Assembly: GCA_026874595.1 (NCBI GenBank) | Contig: CM049311.1 | Coordinates: 42,471,676-42,535,675 of the forward strand | DNA length: 64,000 nt | Direction of reading: 5' to 3' | Source: Sipunculus nudus | Taxonomy: Eukaryota; Annelida; Sipuncula; Golfingiida; Sipunculidae | Part shown: piece after piece, positions 24,261-36,342 of the stretch | How the letters are laid out: each line of letters starts with the position of its first letter | Numbering within the stretch: position 1 is the stretch's first letter | Position numbers and translations under genes: made by a program | Notes under the pieces: generated by a model | Told to the model about the DNA's origin: nothing | The model's database searches: none | The model's input: the letters and a program-made list of their open reading frames with translations, nothing else

Positions 24261-25982
24261 ATGTTTCCGGTGGATAAAGGCGTGTGGAAGGCCGCACAGT
24301 GCACAGCCAGCTCAATGTCTCCAGGATTTACAAACACAAATACAGAGGTGCCAGAACGCTTTATCTTCAATGGTGAGTGTCATTTGCTATCAACTTTTTC
24401 CTCGTGTTTTTGTTACGACAGTTTCTCATTTGATTAGTTACTGACAACCGATTACTTTCTACATATAGCCGCCAAATCCAGCGTAAGTTTGAACCAGACG
24501 GGTGGGGAATCATGTGTGTGTGGTGGGGGGGTGTTCAGAGAAGTGACCTGTATCCAAACGTTAGTTACTGTCTCAAGGTACCCCCGTTTAAAAAGACCCA
24601 TTGCCCCTGTGAAAAGATCATGATATCAAACAAACACAAGAGACGAGGTACATTTTTCCCCAGTGGCCCACTCAGCAGCTCAGTGGAACACGCGCTTGCA
24701 ACAGTGTTGACTTTGGAACCAGTTTGGCTCTGCACATATAACAGAGTAACAACCTGACTGCATCGGACTGTTGTTTATATTGTAGCAGTAAGAATTCAGC
24801 CCTTGGCTTGGCCTTGCCATTGTGAATTTGCAATGCATTGAACTTTGAAGAATTTTATTCTTTCATGTGAGAACAGTAATGTATGATATTTGCCTATATA
24901 TGATTATTTATTTATGAATATTACGTCAACATTTTTTTATCCATTTTTTTTTTTCTTATTTATACAATTTTTTTAAATACCCCATTCAAATATAATGATG
25001 TGTGTAATAAATATATATAAAATAAAAAATTAGTGTAAGGAAAATTGTATTCGAGGCGTTAATGTAGGTGATATTATTTTATTTTTTATAAGTTAATGTT
25101 CTATTAAATCAGAAAAGGAAACCCCATGAACCTAAATCCCTGTACCAATATACATATTTCAGTACCACTTCCACACAACTTGGAAGACTATAAATGTTTA
25201 GGTTTATTCAGTGTCTTAGAACTATGATTAAAAAAATAAAATTATAGTTGACAATTAATTGTGATAATGAACAATTTGGTCACTATTTGAACACTGCTTT
25301 ATCAGGTAGACATGAATAACAACAGTCAACAACAACACCAAGTGAACTTTGTTGCATGATTTTATCCATGGAAAACCACATGTGAACTGTTGGTGACAAA
25401 ATGATTGTGGTGATAAATGAACTAGCGATAGCAGCATCAAATCAATTTGATTCATGTTGCCAACTGCAGGTCATGTCACTGGTTCATTAATGGTTTGACT
25501 GTGTGAGGCAAAGTACTGATTTAAAGTGATTTTCGCATAGAAAATGGGGGTACTGAATATTTGAATGTTAAATATTGTGTAGTAATTTTAGTAATAGAAA
25601 ATATATATAATAGAAAAATAATATACGGACATTGACAATGAATTGACAATTATGAGACAATATATGGGCAATATATATGAATTGACAATTATGAGACTCT
25701 TGGCTCCACTTCCTTGTCATGTTATTAGAATTTTCAATTCCAGTTCATACCTGTAGTTAACCCTTTCTCCATATGGTTTTCCTCTGTATATAGTTTACTT
25801 ATGGAAATATAAAGTTGATTGTCTTTATTTTTCTTCATTGTTTTACAGGGAGACTGCTTCATTTGCCTGTATATCTGCATTTAAACAACAGAGAATGGTC
25901 ACAGCAAATGGAACAAGTTTTGAACTCTCCACAACTTAAAGGACAGCACTCAGTCCACAATCTATCTGCACCACAGGCTTAA
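24261..25982 (+). CDS. Candidate two-exon gene, orphan 81-residue product
   Basis: Exon 1 coding part is 24261-24372, ending at a GTGAGT donor. Exon 2 starts at 25849 after a pyrimidine tract and TTTTACAG. The frame stays open across the junction and stops at TAA 25980-25982. An in-frame TGA at 24249-24251 closes the frame upstream, which fixes ATG 24261 as the first start. An AATAAA follows at 26315-26320. The product begins MFPVDKGVWK and ends NLSAPQA; it has no signal peptide, membrane segment or domain I recognise. Sequence upstream of exon 1 is relatively CpG-rich, as expected for a promoter. The gene model is inferred from splice signals only. Confidence 0.35.
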
Positions 25983-26314
25983 TTGTCATATTTCTGACAA
26001 GATAGGGACATTTAACTTCTACTAAAGGAAAGTTAGATGCTAAGTGTCTGAATGTCTAGAGAATCTCCATAGTGGGCATACATGCTGGTATCTAATTCAG
26101 CATTCCAGATTGTCACAAACTTGAACATACACCCCAGATTCAGAAGTTATTGAAGAGAAAAGACTTATACAACAAATAGGACTTATTCTGAGTCAGCAAT
26201 TAATACATAGAAAAAAACAAGACTCATAATTTTTATTCTCCTTTCATACGTCTGTGTACGCCAATACACTTATACATCAACATTTATATGACAGTGTATA
26301 ACTGATGTTTACAA

Positions 26315-26320
26315 AATAAA
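26315..26320 (+). terminator. AATAAA polyadenylation signal candidate
   Basis: It lies about 330 bases after the stop of the candidate two-exon gene. AATAAA is common in AT-rich DNA, so this is weak evidence. Confidence 0.3.
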
Positions 26321-27025
26321 CGTATCATATATGTTTGGTTTTGAGTATAATTTAAATATCATTAGAAATTGGCATTTGGGTTGAACATCTTCTGGCTGTA
26401 TGTCACAATAACCTTCTAACAATGCTGGGTACTGTAAAATCAGAGGCATGGGGCAGTTTCAGATTCCTACATACATCCCTCTCTGGGTTTGGTTTTGCTT
26501 GTTGCAGCCACACATATTTGGTCTACAAGCAGATATTTCAGTTTATAAAAATAAAATTGATGGACTAGAAACATGCATGGTAATACATATGGTTATATAT
26601 GATTTTACATTACATATTTCCATCATCATAATGATAGAATGAATTTCTGGTAAATACCATATAGGAAAATGAATTGAATATGCACTGTCATCAACTATGT
26701 CAACCTAGTTTCTGTGAGCAAAAAAATTTTTTACCCTTGGTAATAAAGCAATATAGTATTTGTGTTCAGGCTGTGTGCGCGTCATGGCATATTATATAAG
26801 AACATCTGATATGGCCATTAGAGGTCATCAGTCCAGTCACTAATAAGGAAATAAAATTAAAAACCAGTTTCTTTTTTCTCTCGATTATTTGGCACAGTAA
26901 TATATCAGCAAGTGATGGGGATATCATTTAAATATACAGAATGTGTGCAAACATGCATCAGTTTTTTTTTACAAACCTTATAAGTGTAAGAGTTGAGCTA
27001 TAGATTAAAGATAATTTTTACTTAC

Positions 27026-27228
27026 TCATAGTGGTGTCCATTTTGCAGACCACTGGTTTTCTTTTCCTGGACTCTGTTGGTCCGGCAACCATAAGATTGT
27101 TGATCAGTAAGGGCACATTCTACTTCTGAGGTGTGCTCGTGCTGCTGAGCTCTGCAGGAATGCTAGTGAATTTCAGCCCGTGGAAGGATTTGATTAGGCC
27201 CACAGAATGGGAGCAGTGACCATATGAT
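27026..27228 (-). other. Candidate minus-strand exon
   Basis: On the minus strand a CTTTCAG acceptor precedes 27228 and a GTAAGT donor follows 27026, bounding 203 bases. One frame is open for 35 codons before TAG. A second minus-strand donor (GTAAGATTT) lies near 27680. No product is recognised; it could be the untranslated exon of a host gene. Confidence 0.25.
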
Positions 27229-27728
27229 CTGAAAGGATACAAATATTTATATTTAGAGAATATGTATATAATTCCTCAGCATACGAACTCAGCCCTTTTG
27301 ATGATAAAATGGCCTTTATTGTTATTAGTGTTATAAATAAAGTGTAACAAGTCATAGTCTAAAATATAGATTCAGTCTAGAGTTAAAATTCACGTCAGTG
27401 GCTATAGAGGTAATAGAGCAGGAAAAAAATCATTTAATAAATAATTATATGCCCATTTTATTTTTTATTATAAAATTTTAAGGCAAAAGCAGCACATTAA
27501 ACCCATTCCTTTTTCGTTTAACGACAATGTTATGACGTTGGGCCGCAAGTCACATGGCATATGGTCTGTCATATTACCAGTATGGGTTTTCTGTGCCGAA
27601 CTGTCAGTATTACTCACCGTCAACATCGACAAATGAATAATAATATTTGAAAGAAAATGTGAATAATGTAAGTAAATCTTACCCTGTTCTACAGGTGATG
27701 TATGACTCAGTTAATATGTCGTTCTCTA

Positions 27729-27930
27729 CAGGGGTGGATCCAGGATTTAGGAAAAGGGGGGGTCCAACCCAGGAGGACAAATAAAAACACTAAAAAAAAG
27801 GTCCTCATGTCTGAAAAAGGGGGGGTCCAGGCGGCAAAATTTTGTCTGAAGCCCTTAAAAAATCATTGTTTCTGATGAAAAAAAGGGGGGGATCAGGACC
27901 CCCTGGACCCCTCCCCTGGATCCGCTTCTG
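27729..27930. mobile_element. hAT-type MITE, 202 bases
   Basis: The termini CAGGGGTGGATCCAGG and its imperfect complement CCTGGATCCGCTTCTG are flanked by a 5-base direct repeat CTCTA (27724-27728 and 27931-27935). It contains three GGGGGGG blocks and no coding sequence. The 5-base duplication points to the hAT variants with short target sites. Confidence 0.7.
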
Positions 27931-28269
27931 CTCTAGCTCGAACTAAAGATTCGGGCGTCCAAGAATTCTGTTCAGAGTGCCATGCAGCACCGGGGCTGTC
28001 ACACAGACGGCATCGCTCCTGATGTTTTCCTACGTTTTGATATCATCTGATCATGCATATATCTCTGATTCTCTTTTTTAAGTGTTCTGTGACAAGATGA
28101 CTTGTCCTGGCAAAACTTATATGATAGGGATATGTATGTGCAAGTGAGTTGTGGGATGCCGCCATGCCACGTTCTCGTGAACTAAGTACATGCGCCCGCT
28201 TGGACAAATGTGGGGCTTAGCAACCGTTGTTAAGGGGGGCGTGGCTTAGGGCCAGCCATCGGAAAGGTC

Positions 28270-28645
28270 CATTATTGGATAGGTCCAAAACTGACTGGCA
28301 CTCTTCTGTGTCTGCTGGAATATTTCTCTCTCCTCTCTCTTGGCTCTAAACACAGCCCCTTATTTATAACTTTTCCCTCAAGTCGAGAACTTTCCATTTC
28401 AAGAAAAATCCAAAAGAACCCAACAATACATAATACACACGCCCAAAGAACGTTACAAAAAACGTGCTCATAGAGCGTGACCAGCCCAGAAAGTTCCAGA
28501 TTAGCATAAGTGCTGTGTTTACACATCAGACCCCACGCGTGGGCCGGGCCACCTAGCTCATCTCCCATGGCAACGGACAATGCTAGCGCTACACAGACAC
28601 ATGTAAGACTGCTGCATAAAAGAGACATCTGTAACTGACCCCCCT
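28270..28645 (-). repeat. Probable 3' LTR of gypsy G4
   Basis: On the minus strand a purine tract (GGAGGGGGG, near 28640) follows the truncated RT gene, and a TATAAATA box lies at 28361-28368 with a transcription-start-like region after it. This is what a 3' LTR after a polypurine tract looks like. The exact TG/CA boundaries were not resolved and no second LTR is visible. Confidence 0.5.
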
Positions 28646-28671
28646 CCTGTAAGAAAAAAGAAAAATTTCTC

Positions 28672-29062
28672 AAATATCTACCGACTCTATCAATACAATC
28701 ATAGATCCTCGGAATCGAGAATGTGTCAGTCTTGGTGACAGAGTTCAGTTTTCTATAATCTGAGCACATATGGTAACTTCCATCAGGTTTTGGCACAAGA
28801 ATAAATGAAGGTTCAATAAAATCATTGTCCAGCAAATATTGAATCTCATCCTGAAGATACTTTTGCTTTTCTGGATTCATTCTGTAAGAATGCAGCTTGA
28901 CTGCGCTTGCCTCGCCAATATCAACGTTATGGCACAGTATGTTAGTTTGTGTTGGAATGTCACTAAACAAATGTTCATAATTCTGCAGCAGGTTCTAGAG
29001 GTCTTGTTGTTCGTGTGCGGTAAGGTGTGACAGTCGCATCAAGGTTGTTAAGCATGTCTGAG
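28672..29062 (-). pseudogene. Gypsy G4 reverse transcriptase, N-terminal remnant
   Basis: Minus-strand translation gives the N-terminal finger and palm region of a Ty3/gypsy RT, with the landmarks ILVPKPDGSYHMCSDYRKLN and FSIPRI, preceded by a conserved pre-RT segment. RT copies the element RNA into DNA. There is one in-frame TAG near 28995, and the gene is cut after DRVGRY: the YxDD active site, RNase H and everything up to the polypurine tract are deleted. The upstream side is interrupted by HLN-B (29064-35078). Across that insertion the frame continues into the linker that follows integrase, so RT lies downstream of IN in this element. Confidence 0.75.
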
Positions 29063-29063
29063 T

Positions 29064-32000
29064 TTTTTAGCTCAGCTGTCTGTAAGTCATCTGAGCTATA
29101 GCGATCACTCTTTGCCCGTCGTCCATCCGGCCATCCCGCCGTCTGTCTGTTAACAAGGCACAAATCGTAACCACTGGACCTAGAATCTTCTTACTTTATA
29201 TCCAGAGAGGTCCATGAAAAATCTCCTTGGAAACCTGGAATTAGGTCTCTGTTACCCATATTCTTCTAGCTATGGGGCTCTGAAGTACCCCCCAGAATAA
29301 TGAAAAATTTGATACAAAAGCTTAAGTATCTGAACAACTAATGCATTGATCACCATGATTTTTTGCATGGATATTGATCATAGAGTGTTTCATCAGTTTC
29401 TGCAGACTGGTGGCACCACCTGTATTTTTTCAATTTTTTGCGATTTTTATCTCTATTTTTGAGACCTCAAAAGATGCCGTCATCTGTTAACAGGGCACAA
29501 ATCGTAACCGCTGGACCTGGAATCTTCCCACTTTACGTCCAAGGAGGACCATGAAAAGTCTTCTTGGAAACCTGGAATTAGGTCTCTGTTACCCATATTC
29601 TTCAAGCTATTGGGCTCCGAAGTACCCCTCAGAATAATGAAAAATTTGATACAAAAGCTCAAATATCTGAACAGCTAATGCATTAATCTTTGCATGGATA
29701 TTAATCATGGAGTGTTTCATCAGTTTCTGCAGACTGGTGGCGCCACCTGTGTTTTTAGCGGACCTGTGAGCTTATGCGATGGTGTGGCGGCGTCCGTCGT
29801 CTGTACGTTAACCCATACTATTTTGAAAACGGCAAGAGTAAGCATCATGAAATTTTATGCAGAAAATTAGTCATCTAAAAAACTCTATCGATTTTTGCTT
29901 ATTTTTTGGCTAACTGCATTTTCTTAGATTTTATAGGGAAAAAGCTAAAAAAGCTTTGAAAATTTTCTCCGAAACTGTTCAGCCAAATTGTCCAATATTT
30001 CACAGAAATGATCCCTGGAACAATTTCTCTCAAGTTTGTTCAAATGGTTCCAGTTCAGAGATTTTTGGCTGAGTTACAGGAGGTTGAACTTTGTCATCTG
30101 TCCAAAAAAGCATATTAAAATTTAAATCTCAGAAACAGATTGAGCTGTCATCACCAAATTTTATGCCAATGTTGGTCACATAGGTCATATCTGAAATTGA
30201 GGTATTGGTGGGGCCACCTGAATCGGCCTTTTTTGTACGGGGTCATCAGTGCCTCTGAAACCATATGGCCAAAATGTTTAATATCACACAGAAATGATCC
30301 TAGGGTCCTGAAGTTTGTTCAAATGGTCTCAGTTCAGTGACTTTTGGCTGAGTTATGGGAAGCTGAATTTAGTCATATGCCGTAACAGCCCATTTTAGCT
30401 CAGTGGCTACAAAGATCTCAAAAACCACTGGGCCAAATTCTTAAATCTCACACATTAATAATCCTTAGATGTTGATAATTCAGGGTTGTTCAAATGGTTT
30501 TGGTTCAGTTATTTTTGGCTGAGTTATGAGAAGCTTAACTTAGCCATTTTGCTGTATTTTCCCATATGAGTTATAAACCTGTAAAACGTTTTTTGACTGA
30601 GGCCACTGAGGCAAATTTGTTAATTATATTTTACAAGAATAATCCCCTGAATAATTCTTATAATAAATGTCTTTTATGGTTCTAAAGAATGAATTTTGGC
30701 TGAATTATAAAGATTGAATTGAGTCATTTTACCATATATGTTAACAGTGTAAAGCAGATACATCTAGCCTGGCACTTGTTTATCAGTATTTGTTACATCA
30801 TCATGCCTCTAGACATTTAGATTTCAGGTTATCTATGGTTAATATTGACAAGAATGTTTTTTTAAAAGCGTTTAAAAATTGTAGATTTATGATTTTATAT
30901 ATTCCTCATGCCAGGCAATTTTTACAATCACAGGTATACAGCTCTCTGTGGGTATATAAAGATGGCTGTACATGGATTATAAATAATTGGTATCCATACT
31001 CAACTTAATTCAAGATTTTGCCATCAGTGAGATGTATCTAGATCTGTATTATAATTTTGCTTTCAATATGGGTCTGTAATATTTTTAGTGAACCTGTGAG
31101 CTAATGCGATGGTGTGGCGGCTTCTACCATCTGTACATTAACCCATACTATTTCAAAAACGACTGAAGCTAGCATCATGAAATTAAATGCAAAAAATTAG
31201 CCATATGAAAAACTCTGCATTTTCTTAGATTTTATAGAGAAAATGGTAAAAAACCTTTGAGAATCTTCTCCTCTGAAATGGTAAAGCCAAATTGTTTAAT
31301 ATTTCACAGAAATAATCTTTTGTACCATCTCTCTCAAGTTTGTTTGAATGGTTCAAGTTTGGTGAATTTTGGCCGAGTTACAGGAAGTTGAACTTAGTCA
31401 TCTGTCAAAAAAGCATACTAAAATGACAGTCTTAGTAACAGCCGGAGCTATCATCACCAAATTTTATGCCAGTGTTGGTCACATGAGTCATACCAACTGC
31501 ATTGACCTTCTTTGTACTGGGGTCATTGGTCTCCTGTCTATTAACCCATAATTTCTGAGGAATGGCAGGAGCTACCATTCCCAGATTTTATGCAATAATC
31601 TGTCACATTTCAAATGTTGTGGGATTCAGCTTATTTTTTTGCTATCTGCGTTTACTTTGATTTTATAGTTTTCTGCTTGTAAACGGTCCAGCCAAATTGT
31701 TGAATATTTTGCAGAAATGATTCCAGAGGCAAGCCCTCTCAAGTTTGTTTAAGTGGTTTGCATTTGATGAATTTTAGTGGAGTTACATGAATTTGAACAG
31801 TCATTTGGCCAAGTAAGCATACTAACATAGTAATCTCAGAAATGACAGAAGCTAGCATTACCAAGTATTGTGCAGATGTTGGTCACATGACTCATATTTG
31901 AAGTTGCAGATTTTGTGGTGCCACCTACATTGACCGTTTTTTTTTAGGCAAAAACCTTATAATTTTAGCCTCTTTCAGATTAAAATGTGTATGGTGAAAC

Positions 32001-35000
32001 TGTCAAGTTGAATCGTTCAATTTTTCAAAAGAATTATCCTAGGACATGGTTCTTTCAATCCTATCAGAAAAGCTTTTGTTGATCTTATGGCCATTATTAT
32101 GTCTATTTCAAACTGAGGACTGCAAAACTGTTCATCTACAAAATTATTGTTTCAGGTATAACTTCTGTAACATTGCACACAAATTATTCTTAGGTGGCCT
32201 TTGTTCAAGTTTACTTGAATGATTTTTGGCAGAATTATTGGACCTTTAACAATGAAAGAACTGCATCTTTTATGATTCACCAACACTCCAAGATAGTGTC
32301 TGTATCTTTAAATAGGTTGAGAAACTGCCAACTGTTTCAGATTTTGCAACAGATCAAGAGTTCATTCAGTGCAGCCAGATTTAGGTCAAGTGTTCAATCA
32401 GTGCAGTCAAGCACAAGGCATGTGATTACCTCATGGGTGACATGTAATCACCTCCCTGGCGACATGTGAACACTTCATTGGCACCATGTGATCACCTCAT
32501 GGTTGTCATGCCCCTCAGGGCAGGGCCCCTGCATGAGCTTATGCAATGGTGTGGCTACTATTTCAGACTTGGCAACAGGCTAGAGGTCAGCCTGGATCTA
32601 TTTATAGCTTTGGCAGACTGCCAACTGTATCAGATTCGGCAACAGATCAAGAGTTCACTCAGTGCAGCCAGGTATGGGTCAGGAGTTCACTCAGTGCAGT
32701 AGCTGCATTCTATTTATAGTGTTAGCAGACTGCCCACTGCATCAGATTTGGCACCAAAGTTCAGCCTTGATCTATTTATAGCTTTGGCAGACTGCCAACT
32801 GATTATGCAACAGGTCAAGAGTTCACTCAGTCTAGCCAGGTGCAGGTCATGAGTTCACTCAGTGCAGTAGCCTGAGCCAGCAAATTTGTCACAGTTCACT
32901 CGGGGCAACTGCCTTTCTCACCTAAGCCTGGTCAGCCCCATGCATCAGACTCAAGGTAATTTTGATGTATTAGCCTGATATTTTGACCTGTCTATGTGTC
33001 TTTGATGGCTTTCTCGTTCACAAGACAGGTGTCGCCACCTACCATGACTTTTGCTCAGTGTATGTGCCTGCTTATTTCTACAGAGGAATTTGATATATCA
33101 GCCTGAAATTGGGCATATATATACATATCGAATAGCTTTGTCGTATACAAGACTGTTGGTGCCACTTACAATAATTTTTGCACAGTGTGTGTCCCTGCTT
33201 ATTTTCAGGAGGGGTTTGATATATCAGTCTGAAATTGGGTATATGTATATATCTCTGATAGCTTTGTGGTATACAAGACTGGTGGTGCCAGCTACAATCA
33301 TTTTTGTGATGTGTGCACCCATGCCAGAATTTCAGCAGTGATGTTTGTGTAATTGTTTCTTATTCAAAATGTTTAGTACTTGCATTGTTCATATACATGA
33401 GAAGTAATGGTCCAGCATTGAAGCATTATACCTGGTGTATTTCCCAATGCACAGGTTCGCATTAGGCCTGTAGGCCTTGTTTAGATTTTTTTTTTTTAAT
33501 TTTTTGTCTATATTTGAGACCTGAAAGATGCCGTCATCTGTTAACAGGGCACAAATTGTAATGACTGGACCTAGAATCTTCTCACTTTACATCCAGAGAG
33601 GTCCATGAAAAGTCTTGGAAACCTGGTATTAGGGCTCTGTTACCCATATTCTTCTAGCTATGGGGCTCTGAAGTACCCCCCAGAATAATGAAAAATTTGA
33701 TACCAAAGCTCAAATATCTGAACAACTAATGCATTGATCATCATGATTCTTTGCATGGATATTAAATCATGGAGTGTTTCATCAGTTTCTGCAGACTGGT
33801 GGCGCCACCTGTAATTTTTTATTATTTACGATTTTTTTCCCTCAATTTTAGATCCTTAAAAGATGCTCTCATCTGTTAATAGGGCACAAATCTAAATCCC
33901 TGGACCTGGAATCTTCTAACTTTACATCCAGATAGGTCCATGAAATGTCTCCTTAGAAACCTAGGATGAGGTCTCTGTTACTCATATCCTTCAAGCTAAG
34001 GGATTCCGAATCACCCCCCCCCCACCCCCAGAATATTGAAAAATTTGATATAAAAGCTCAAATATCTAAAGAACTGCATTGATCACCATGATTTTTTGCA
34101 TGGTTATTTATCATGGAGTGTTTCATCAGTTTCTGCAGACTGGTGGCACCACCTGTATTTTTTCGATTTTTTTATGATTTTTTTTTTCTCTATTTTGAGA
34201 CCTTAAAAGATGGTGTCATCTGTTAACAGGGCACAAATCATAACAGCTGGACCTGGAATCTTCTAACTTTACATCCAAATAGGTCCATGAAAAATCTCTT
34301 TGAAAACCTAGAATAAGGTCTCTTTAACCCATATTCTTCAAGCCATGGGGCTCCGAAGTACCCCCCAGAATAATGAAAAATTTGATACAAAAGCTCAAGT
34401 ATCCGAACAACTAATACATTGATCACCATGATTCTTTGCATTGATATTGATCATGGGGTGTTACATCACTTTTTGCCGACTAGTGGCACCACCTGTATTT
34501 TTTTATTATTTTTACGATTATTTCCTCTATTTTTGAGACCTTAAAAGATGCTGTCATCTGATAAAAGGGCACAAATCGTAATGACTAAACCTAGGATCTT
34601 CTTTCTTGACATGCTGGGAGGACCATGAAAAGTCTCCTAGGACACCTGAAATTAGGTCTCTGTCACCCATATTGTCCGAGCTATGAGGCTCAGAAGTACC
34701 CCCCAGAATAATTGAAAATTTGATACCAAAGTAGGGCACAAATTATAACCATGGGGCCTAGAATCTTCTAACTTGACATCCTGAGAGTTCCTCAAAAGTT
34801 CTCCCCCAGAAACCTGAAATTTTGTCACAGTGACCTCTATTCTCAGAGTTTTGGGGTATGTTTGAGCAACCCAGAAATAATGCAAATACACACTAATTGC
34901 CAAAATTCCTCATTAAAGGCTGGTTGGATTGTCATCAGATTTGTTGTGCTTATGGGTCTTGATGAACTTAAGCTAATATGCATGAACAATGATGCCACCT

Positions 35001-35078
35001 ATTTCAATTGGATGTCTGTGCAAGGACATATTATCAACATGACAGTCAGCTGAGTGTCATGACCAACGGGTCCCTTGT
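29064..35078 (+). mobile_element. HLN-B element inside gypsy G4, with nested HLN-A
   Basis: The head TTTTAGCTCAGCTGTC and AGTCATCTGAGCTATAGCGA begin the element. The tail has GTCAGCTGAGTG, a GACC-x-GGTC palindrome and CCTTGT. Removing it leaves TT at the junction and restores the G4 reading frame. The body repeats a ~340-base unit containing TCTGTTAACAGGGCACAAAT and GGTGGCGCCACC-like palindromes. An HLN-A occupies 29753-33480. Non-coding. Confidence 0.88.
29753..33480 (+). mobile_element. HLN-A with two tandem heads
   Basis: The head TTTTAGCGGACCTGTGAGC starts it, and the tail CACAGGTTCGCATTAGGCC with AGGCCTTGT ends it. A second head, TTTTTAGTGAACCTGTGAGC, lies internally at about 31084, some 1.33 kb in. 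The copy at 38157 has the same arrangement. Non-coding; the interior repeats TTTTATAGGGAAAAAGCT phrases. Confidence 0.85.
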
Positions 35079-35890
35079 TAGTGGTACTGTTCCACACTGC
35101 ATGTCTACATCACACTTACCATCAGTATCTACTTTAACTGGGTCAGGGTCAGTTTTTACACAATTAACAGCAGTAACAGCATGTACAACATCTGATGTGC
35201 AATTTCTGTCATAAAATGCATGTTAACATGGCACAGTTGTTTTTTTCTTACGCCTATCTGGTGTTAACAGTATATAATTTAAATCACTGACTTTCTTGTC
35301 AACAATGTAAGGACCAAAATATCTAGCTTGCAGAGGTCTGCCAGGGATGGGTAGTAAGGAAAGGACCTTTTCACCAGGCTCAAATGTCCTACTTACAGTG
35401 TGCTTGTTATACTTTGTTTTCATTATACTTTCTGCAGATTTTAGATTAGACTTTGCAATCTCACAAGCATTGTGTAGTTTAGTGCAAAGTCTGAGACACA
35501 CTGCAATAAACTAAGAGAATCAGGATTTTCACACAAGAGTTTTCCTTTAAACAGTTTTAATGGCCCACGAGTGTCCAAAAACTAGTTCAAAGGGACTGAA
35601 ACCCAAGGACCCTTGAAAGGATTCTCTGACAACAAACAGCAGTAGGTGGATTCCTTCATCCCAGTCTTTCTGTGTGTCATAACAATAAGTCCTAATCATG
35701 TTTATTAATGTCTGGTGAAAATGCTCCCTCACTCTCAGGATGGTATGGCGAAGAGCTGTACTGTTTTATACCTAGCTCAAGCATAACTTGCTGGAATAAG
35801 CCAGACATAAAATTAGACCCTTGGTCAGACTGGACGGATATTGTTAATCCAAAAGTTGTAAAATACTTTTTTTTATACATATACATGTAT
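35079..35890 (-). pseudogene. Gypsy G4 integrase, C-terminal two thirds
   Basis: On the minus strand, from 35890 down: part of the integrase catalytic core with the second Asp in VQSDQGSNF and the segment YHPESEG; after a frameshift near 35720, HFHQTLINMI and the F-x-L-GFSPFELVFG motif; then a C-terminal domain ending near 35223 (KKKTTVPC), and about 45 codons of linker to the HLN-B insertion. Integrase joins retroelement DNA to the chromosome. The N-terminal zinc domain and first catalytic Asp are missing: upstream sequence switches to the 682-base repeat near 35890. The order IN then RT is unusual for Ty3/gypsy and resembles the Gmr1 group. Confidence 0.75.
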
Positions 35891-35929
35891 GTTAACATGG
35901 CATCTGAATTTTATAAATTTTTTTAAGTT

Positions 35930-36280
35930 TTTAGCATAAAAATAAAATCAGTACCTTAAATTTTGCCGAATTTCTGACCTTTGCACATTTTTTTCCTATG
36001 AGTACTGTTGATTTAATTTTCAAAGCATGTTAACATAAGTATTTAATCTGTTTAAATCTGAAATTTGAAAATAAAAGCTTGAAAATTAGGCTGGTTATTG
36101 AATTTTTTCTTGAGGCTCTATTGCAGTCACTAGTTTTGCCAACATGCAGGTTGGCCACTCCTGGTCACTGGAAGTCAGCTATGCCAAGGTTCCTAATTTG
36201 TTACAGTCACTGGGGGAGATCTCCTGCTGTGACAGGTGTACAGTTATTCTCCTATCAACTTTCCTATCACCACCCCATAC
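35930..36280. repeat. Single unit related to the 682-base repeat
   Basis: It shares phrases such as ACCTTAAATTTTGCC and TTTTCAAAGCATGTTA with 2645-2730 and 3326-3420. No gene. Confidence 0.55.
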
Positions 36281-36286
36281 TGTCCA

Positions 36287-36287
<1 letters not shown>

Positions 36288-36316
<29 letters not shown>
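36288..36316. repeat. 29-base C homopolymer
   Basis: An uninterrupted C run between unrelated repeats. Similar runs occur at 14847, 15747 (as G) and 23670. Confidence 0.95.
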
Positions 36317-36317
<1 letters not shown>

Positions 36318-36342
36318 TACCCAACCAACCAAGTGTTATGCA

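Larger units (their letters stand above)
23744..28269. other. Low-repeat island, possible host sequence
   Basis: This 4.5-kb stretch lacks the HLN families. It contains a candidate spliced gene (24261-25982), a candidate minus-strand exon (27026-27228) and a small hAT-type MITE (27729-27930). The remainder is AT-rich without recognised features. Confidence 0.5.

Noticed and set aside
24463-24490. A possible 14-base micro-exon (CCGCCAAATCCAGC between TATAG and GTAAGT)
   Set aside because: It would shift the frame of the candidate two-exon gene, and splice-like dinucleotides are frequent by chance.
28272-28671. C-terminal half of the 232-residue ORF that begins in the G4 RT
   Set aside because: It runs from truncated RT through the polypurine tract into the LTR. 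The open frame is accidental.
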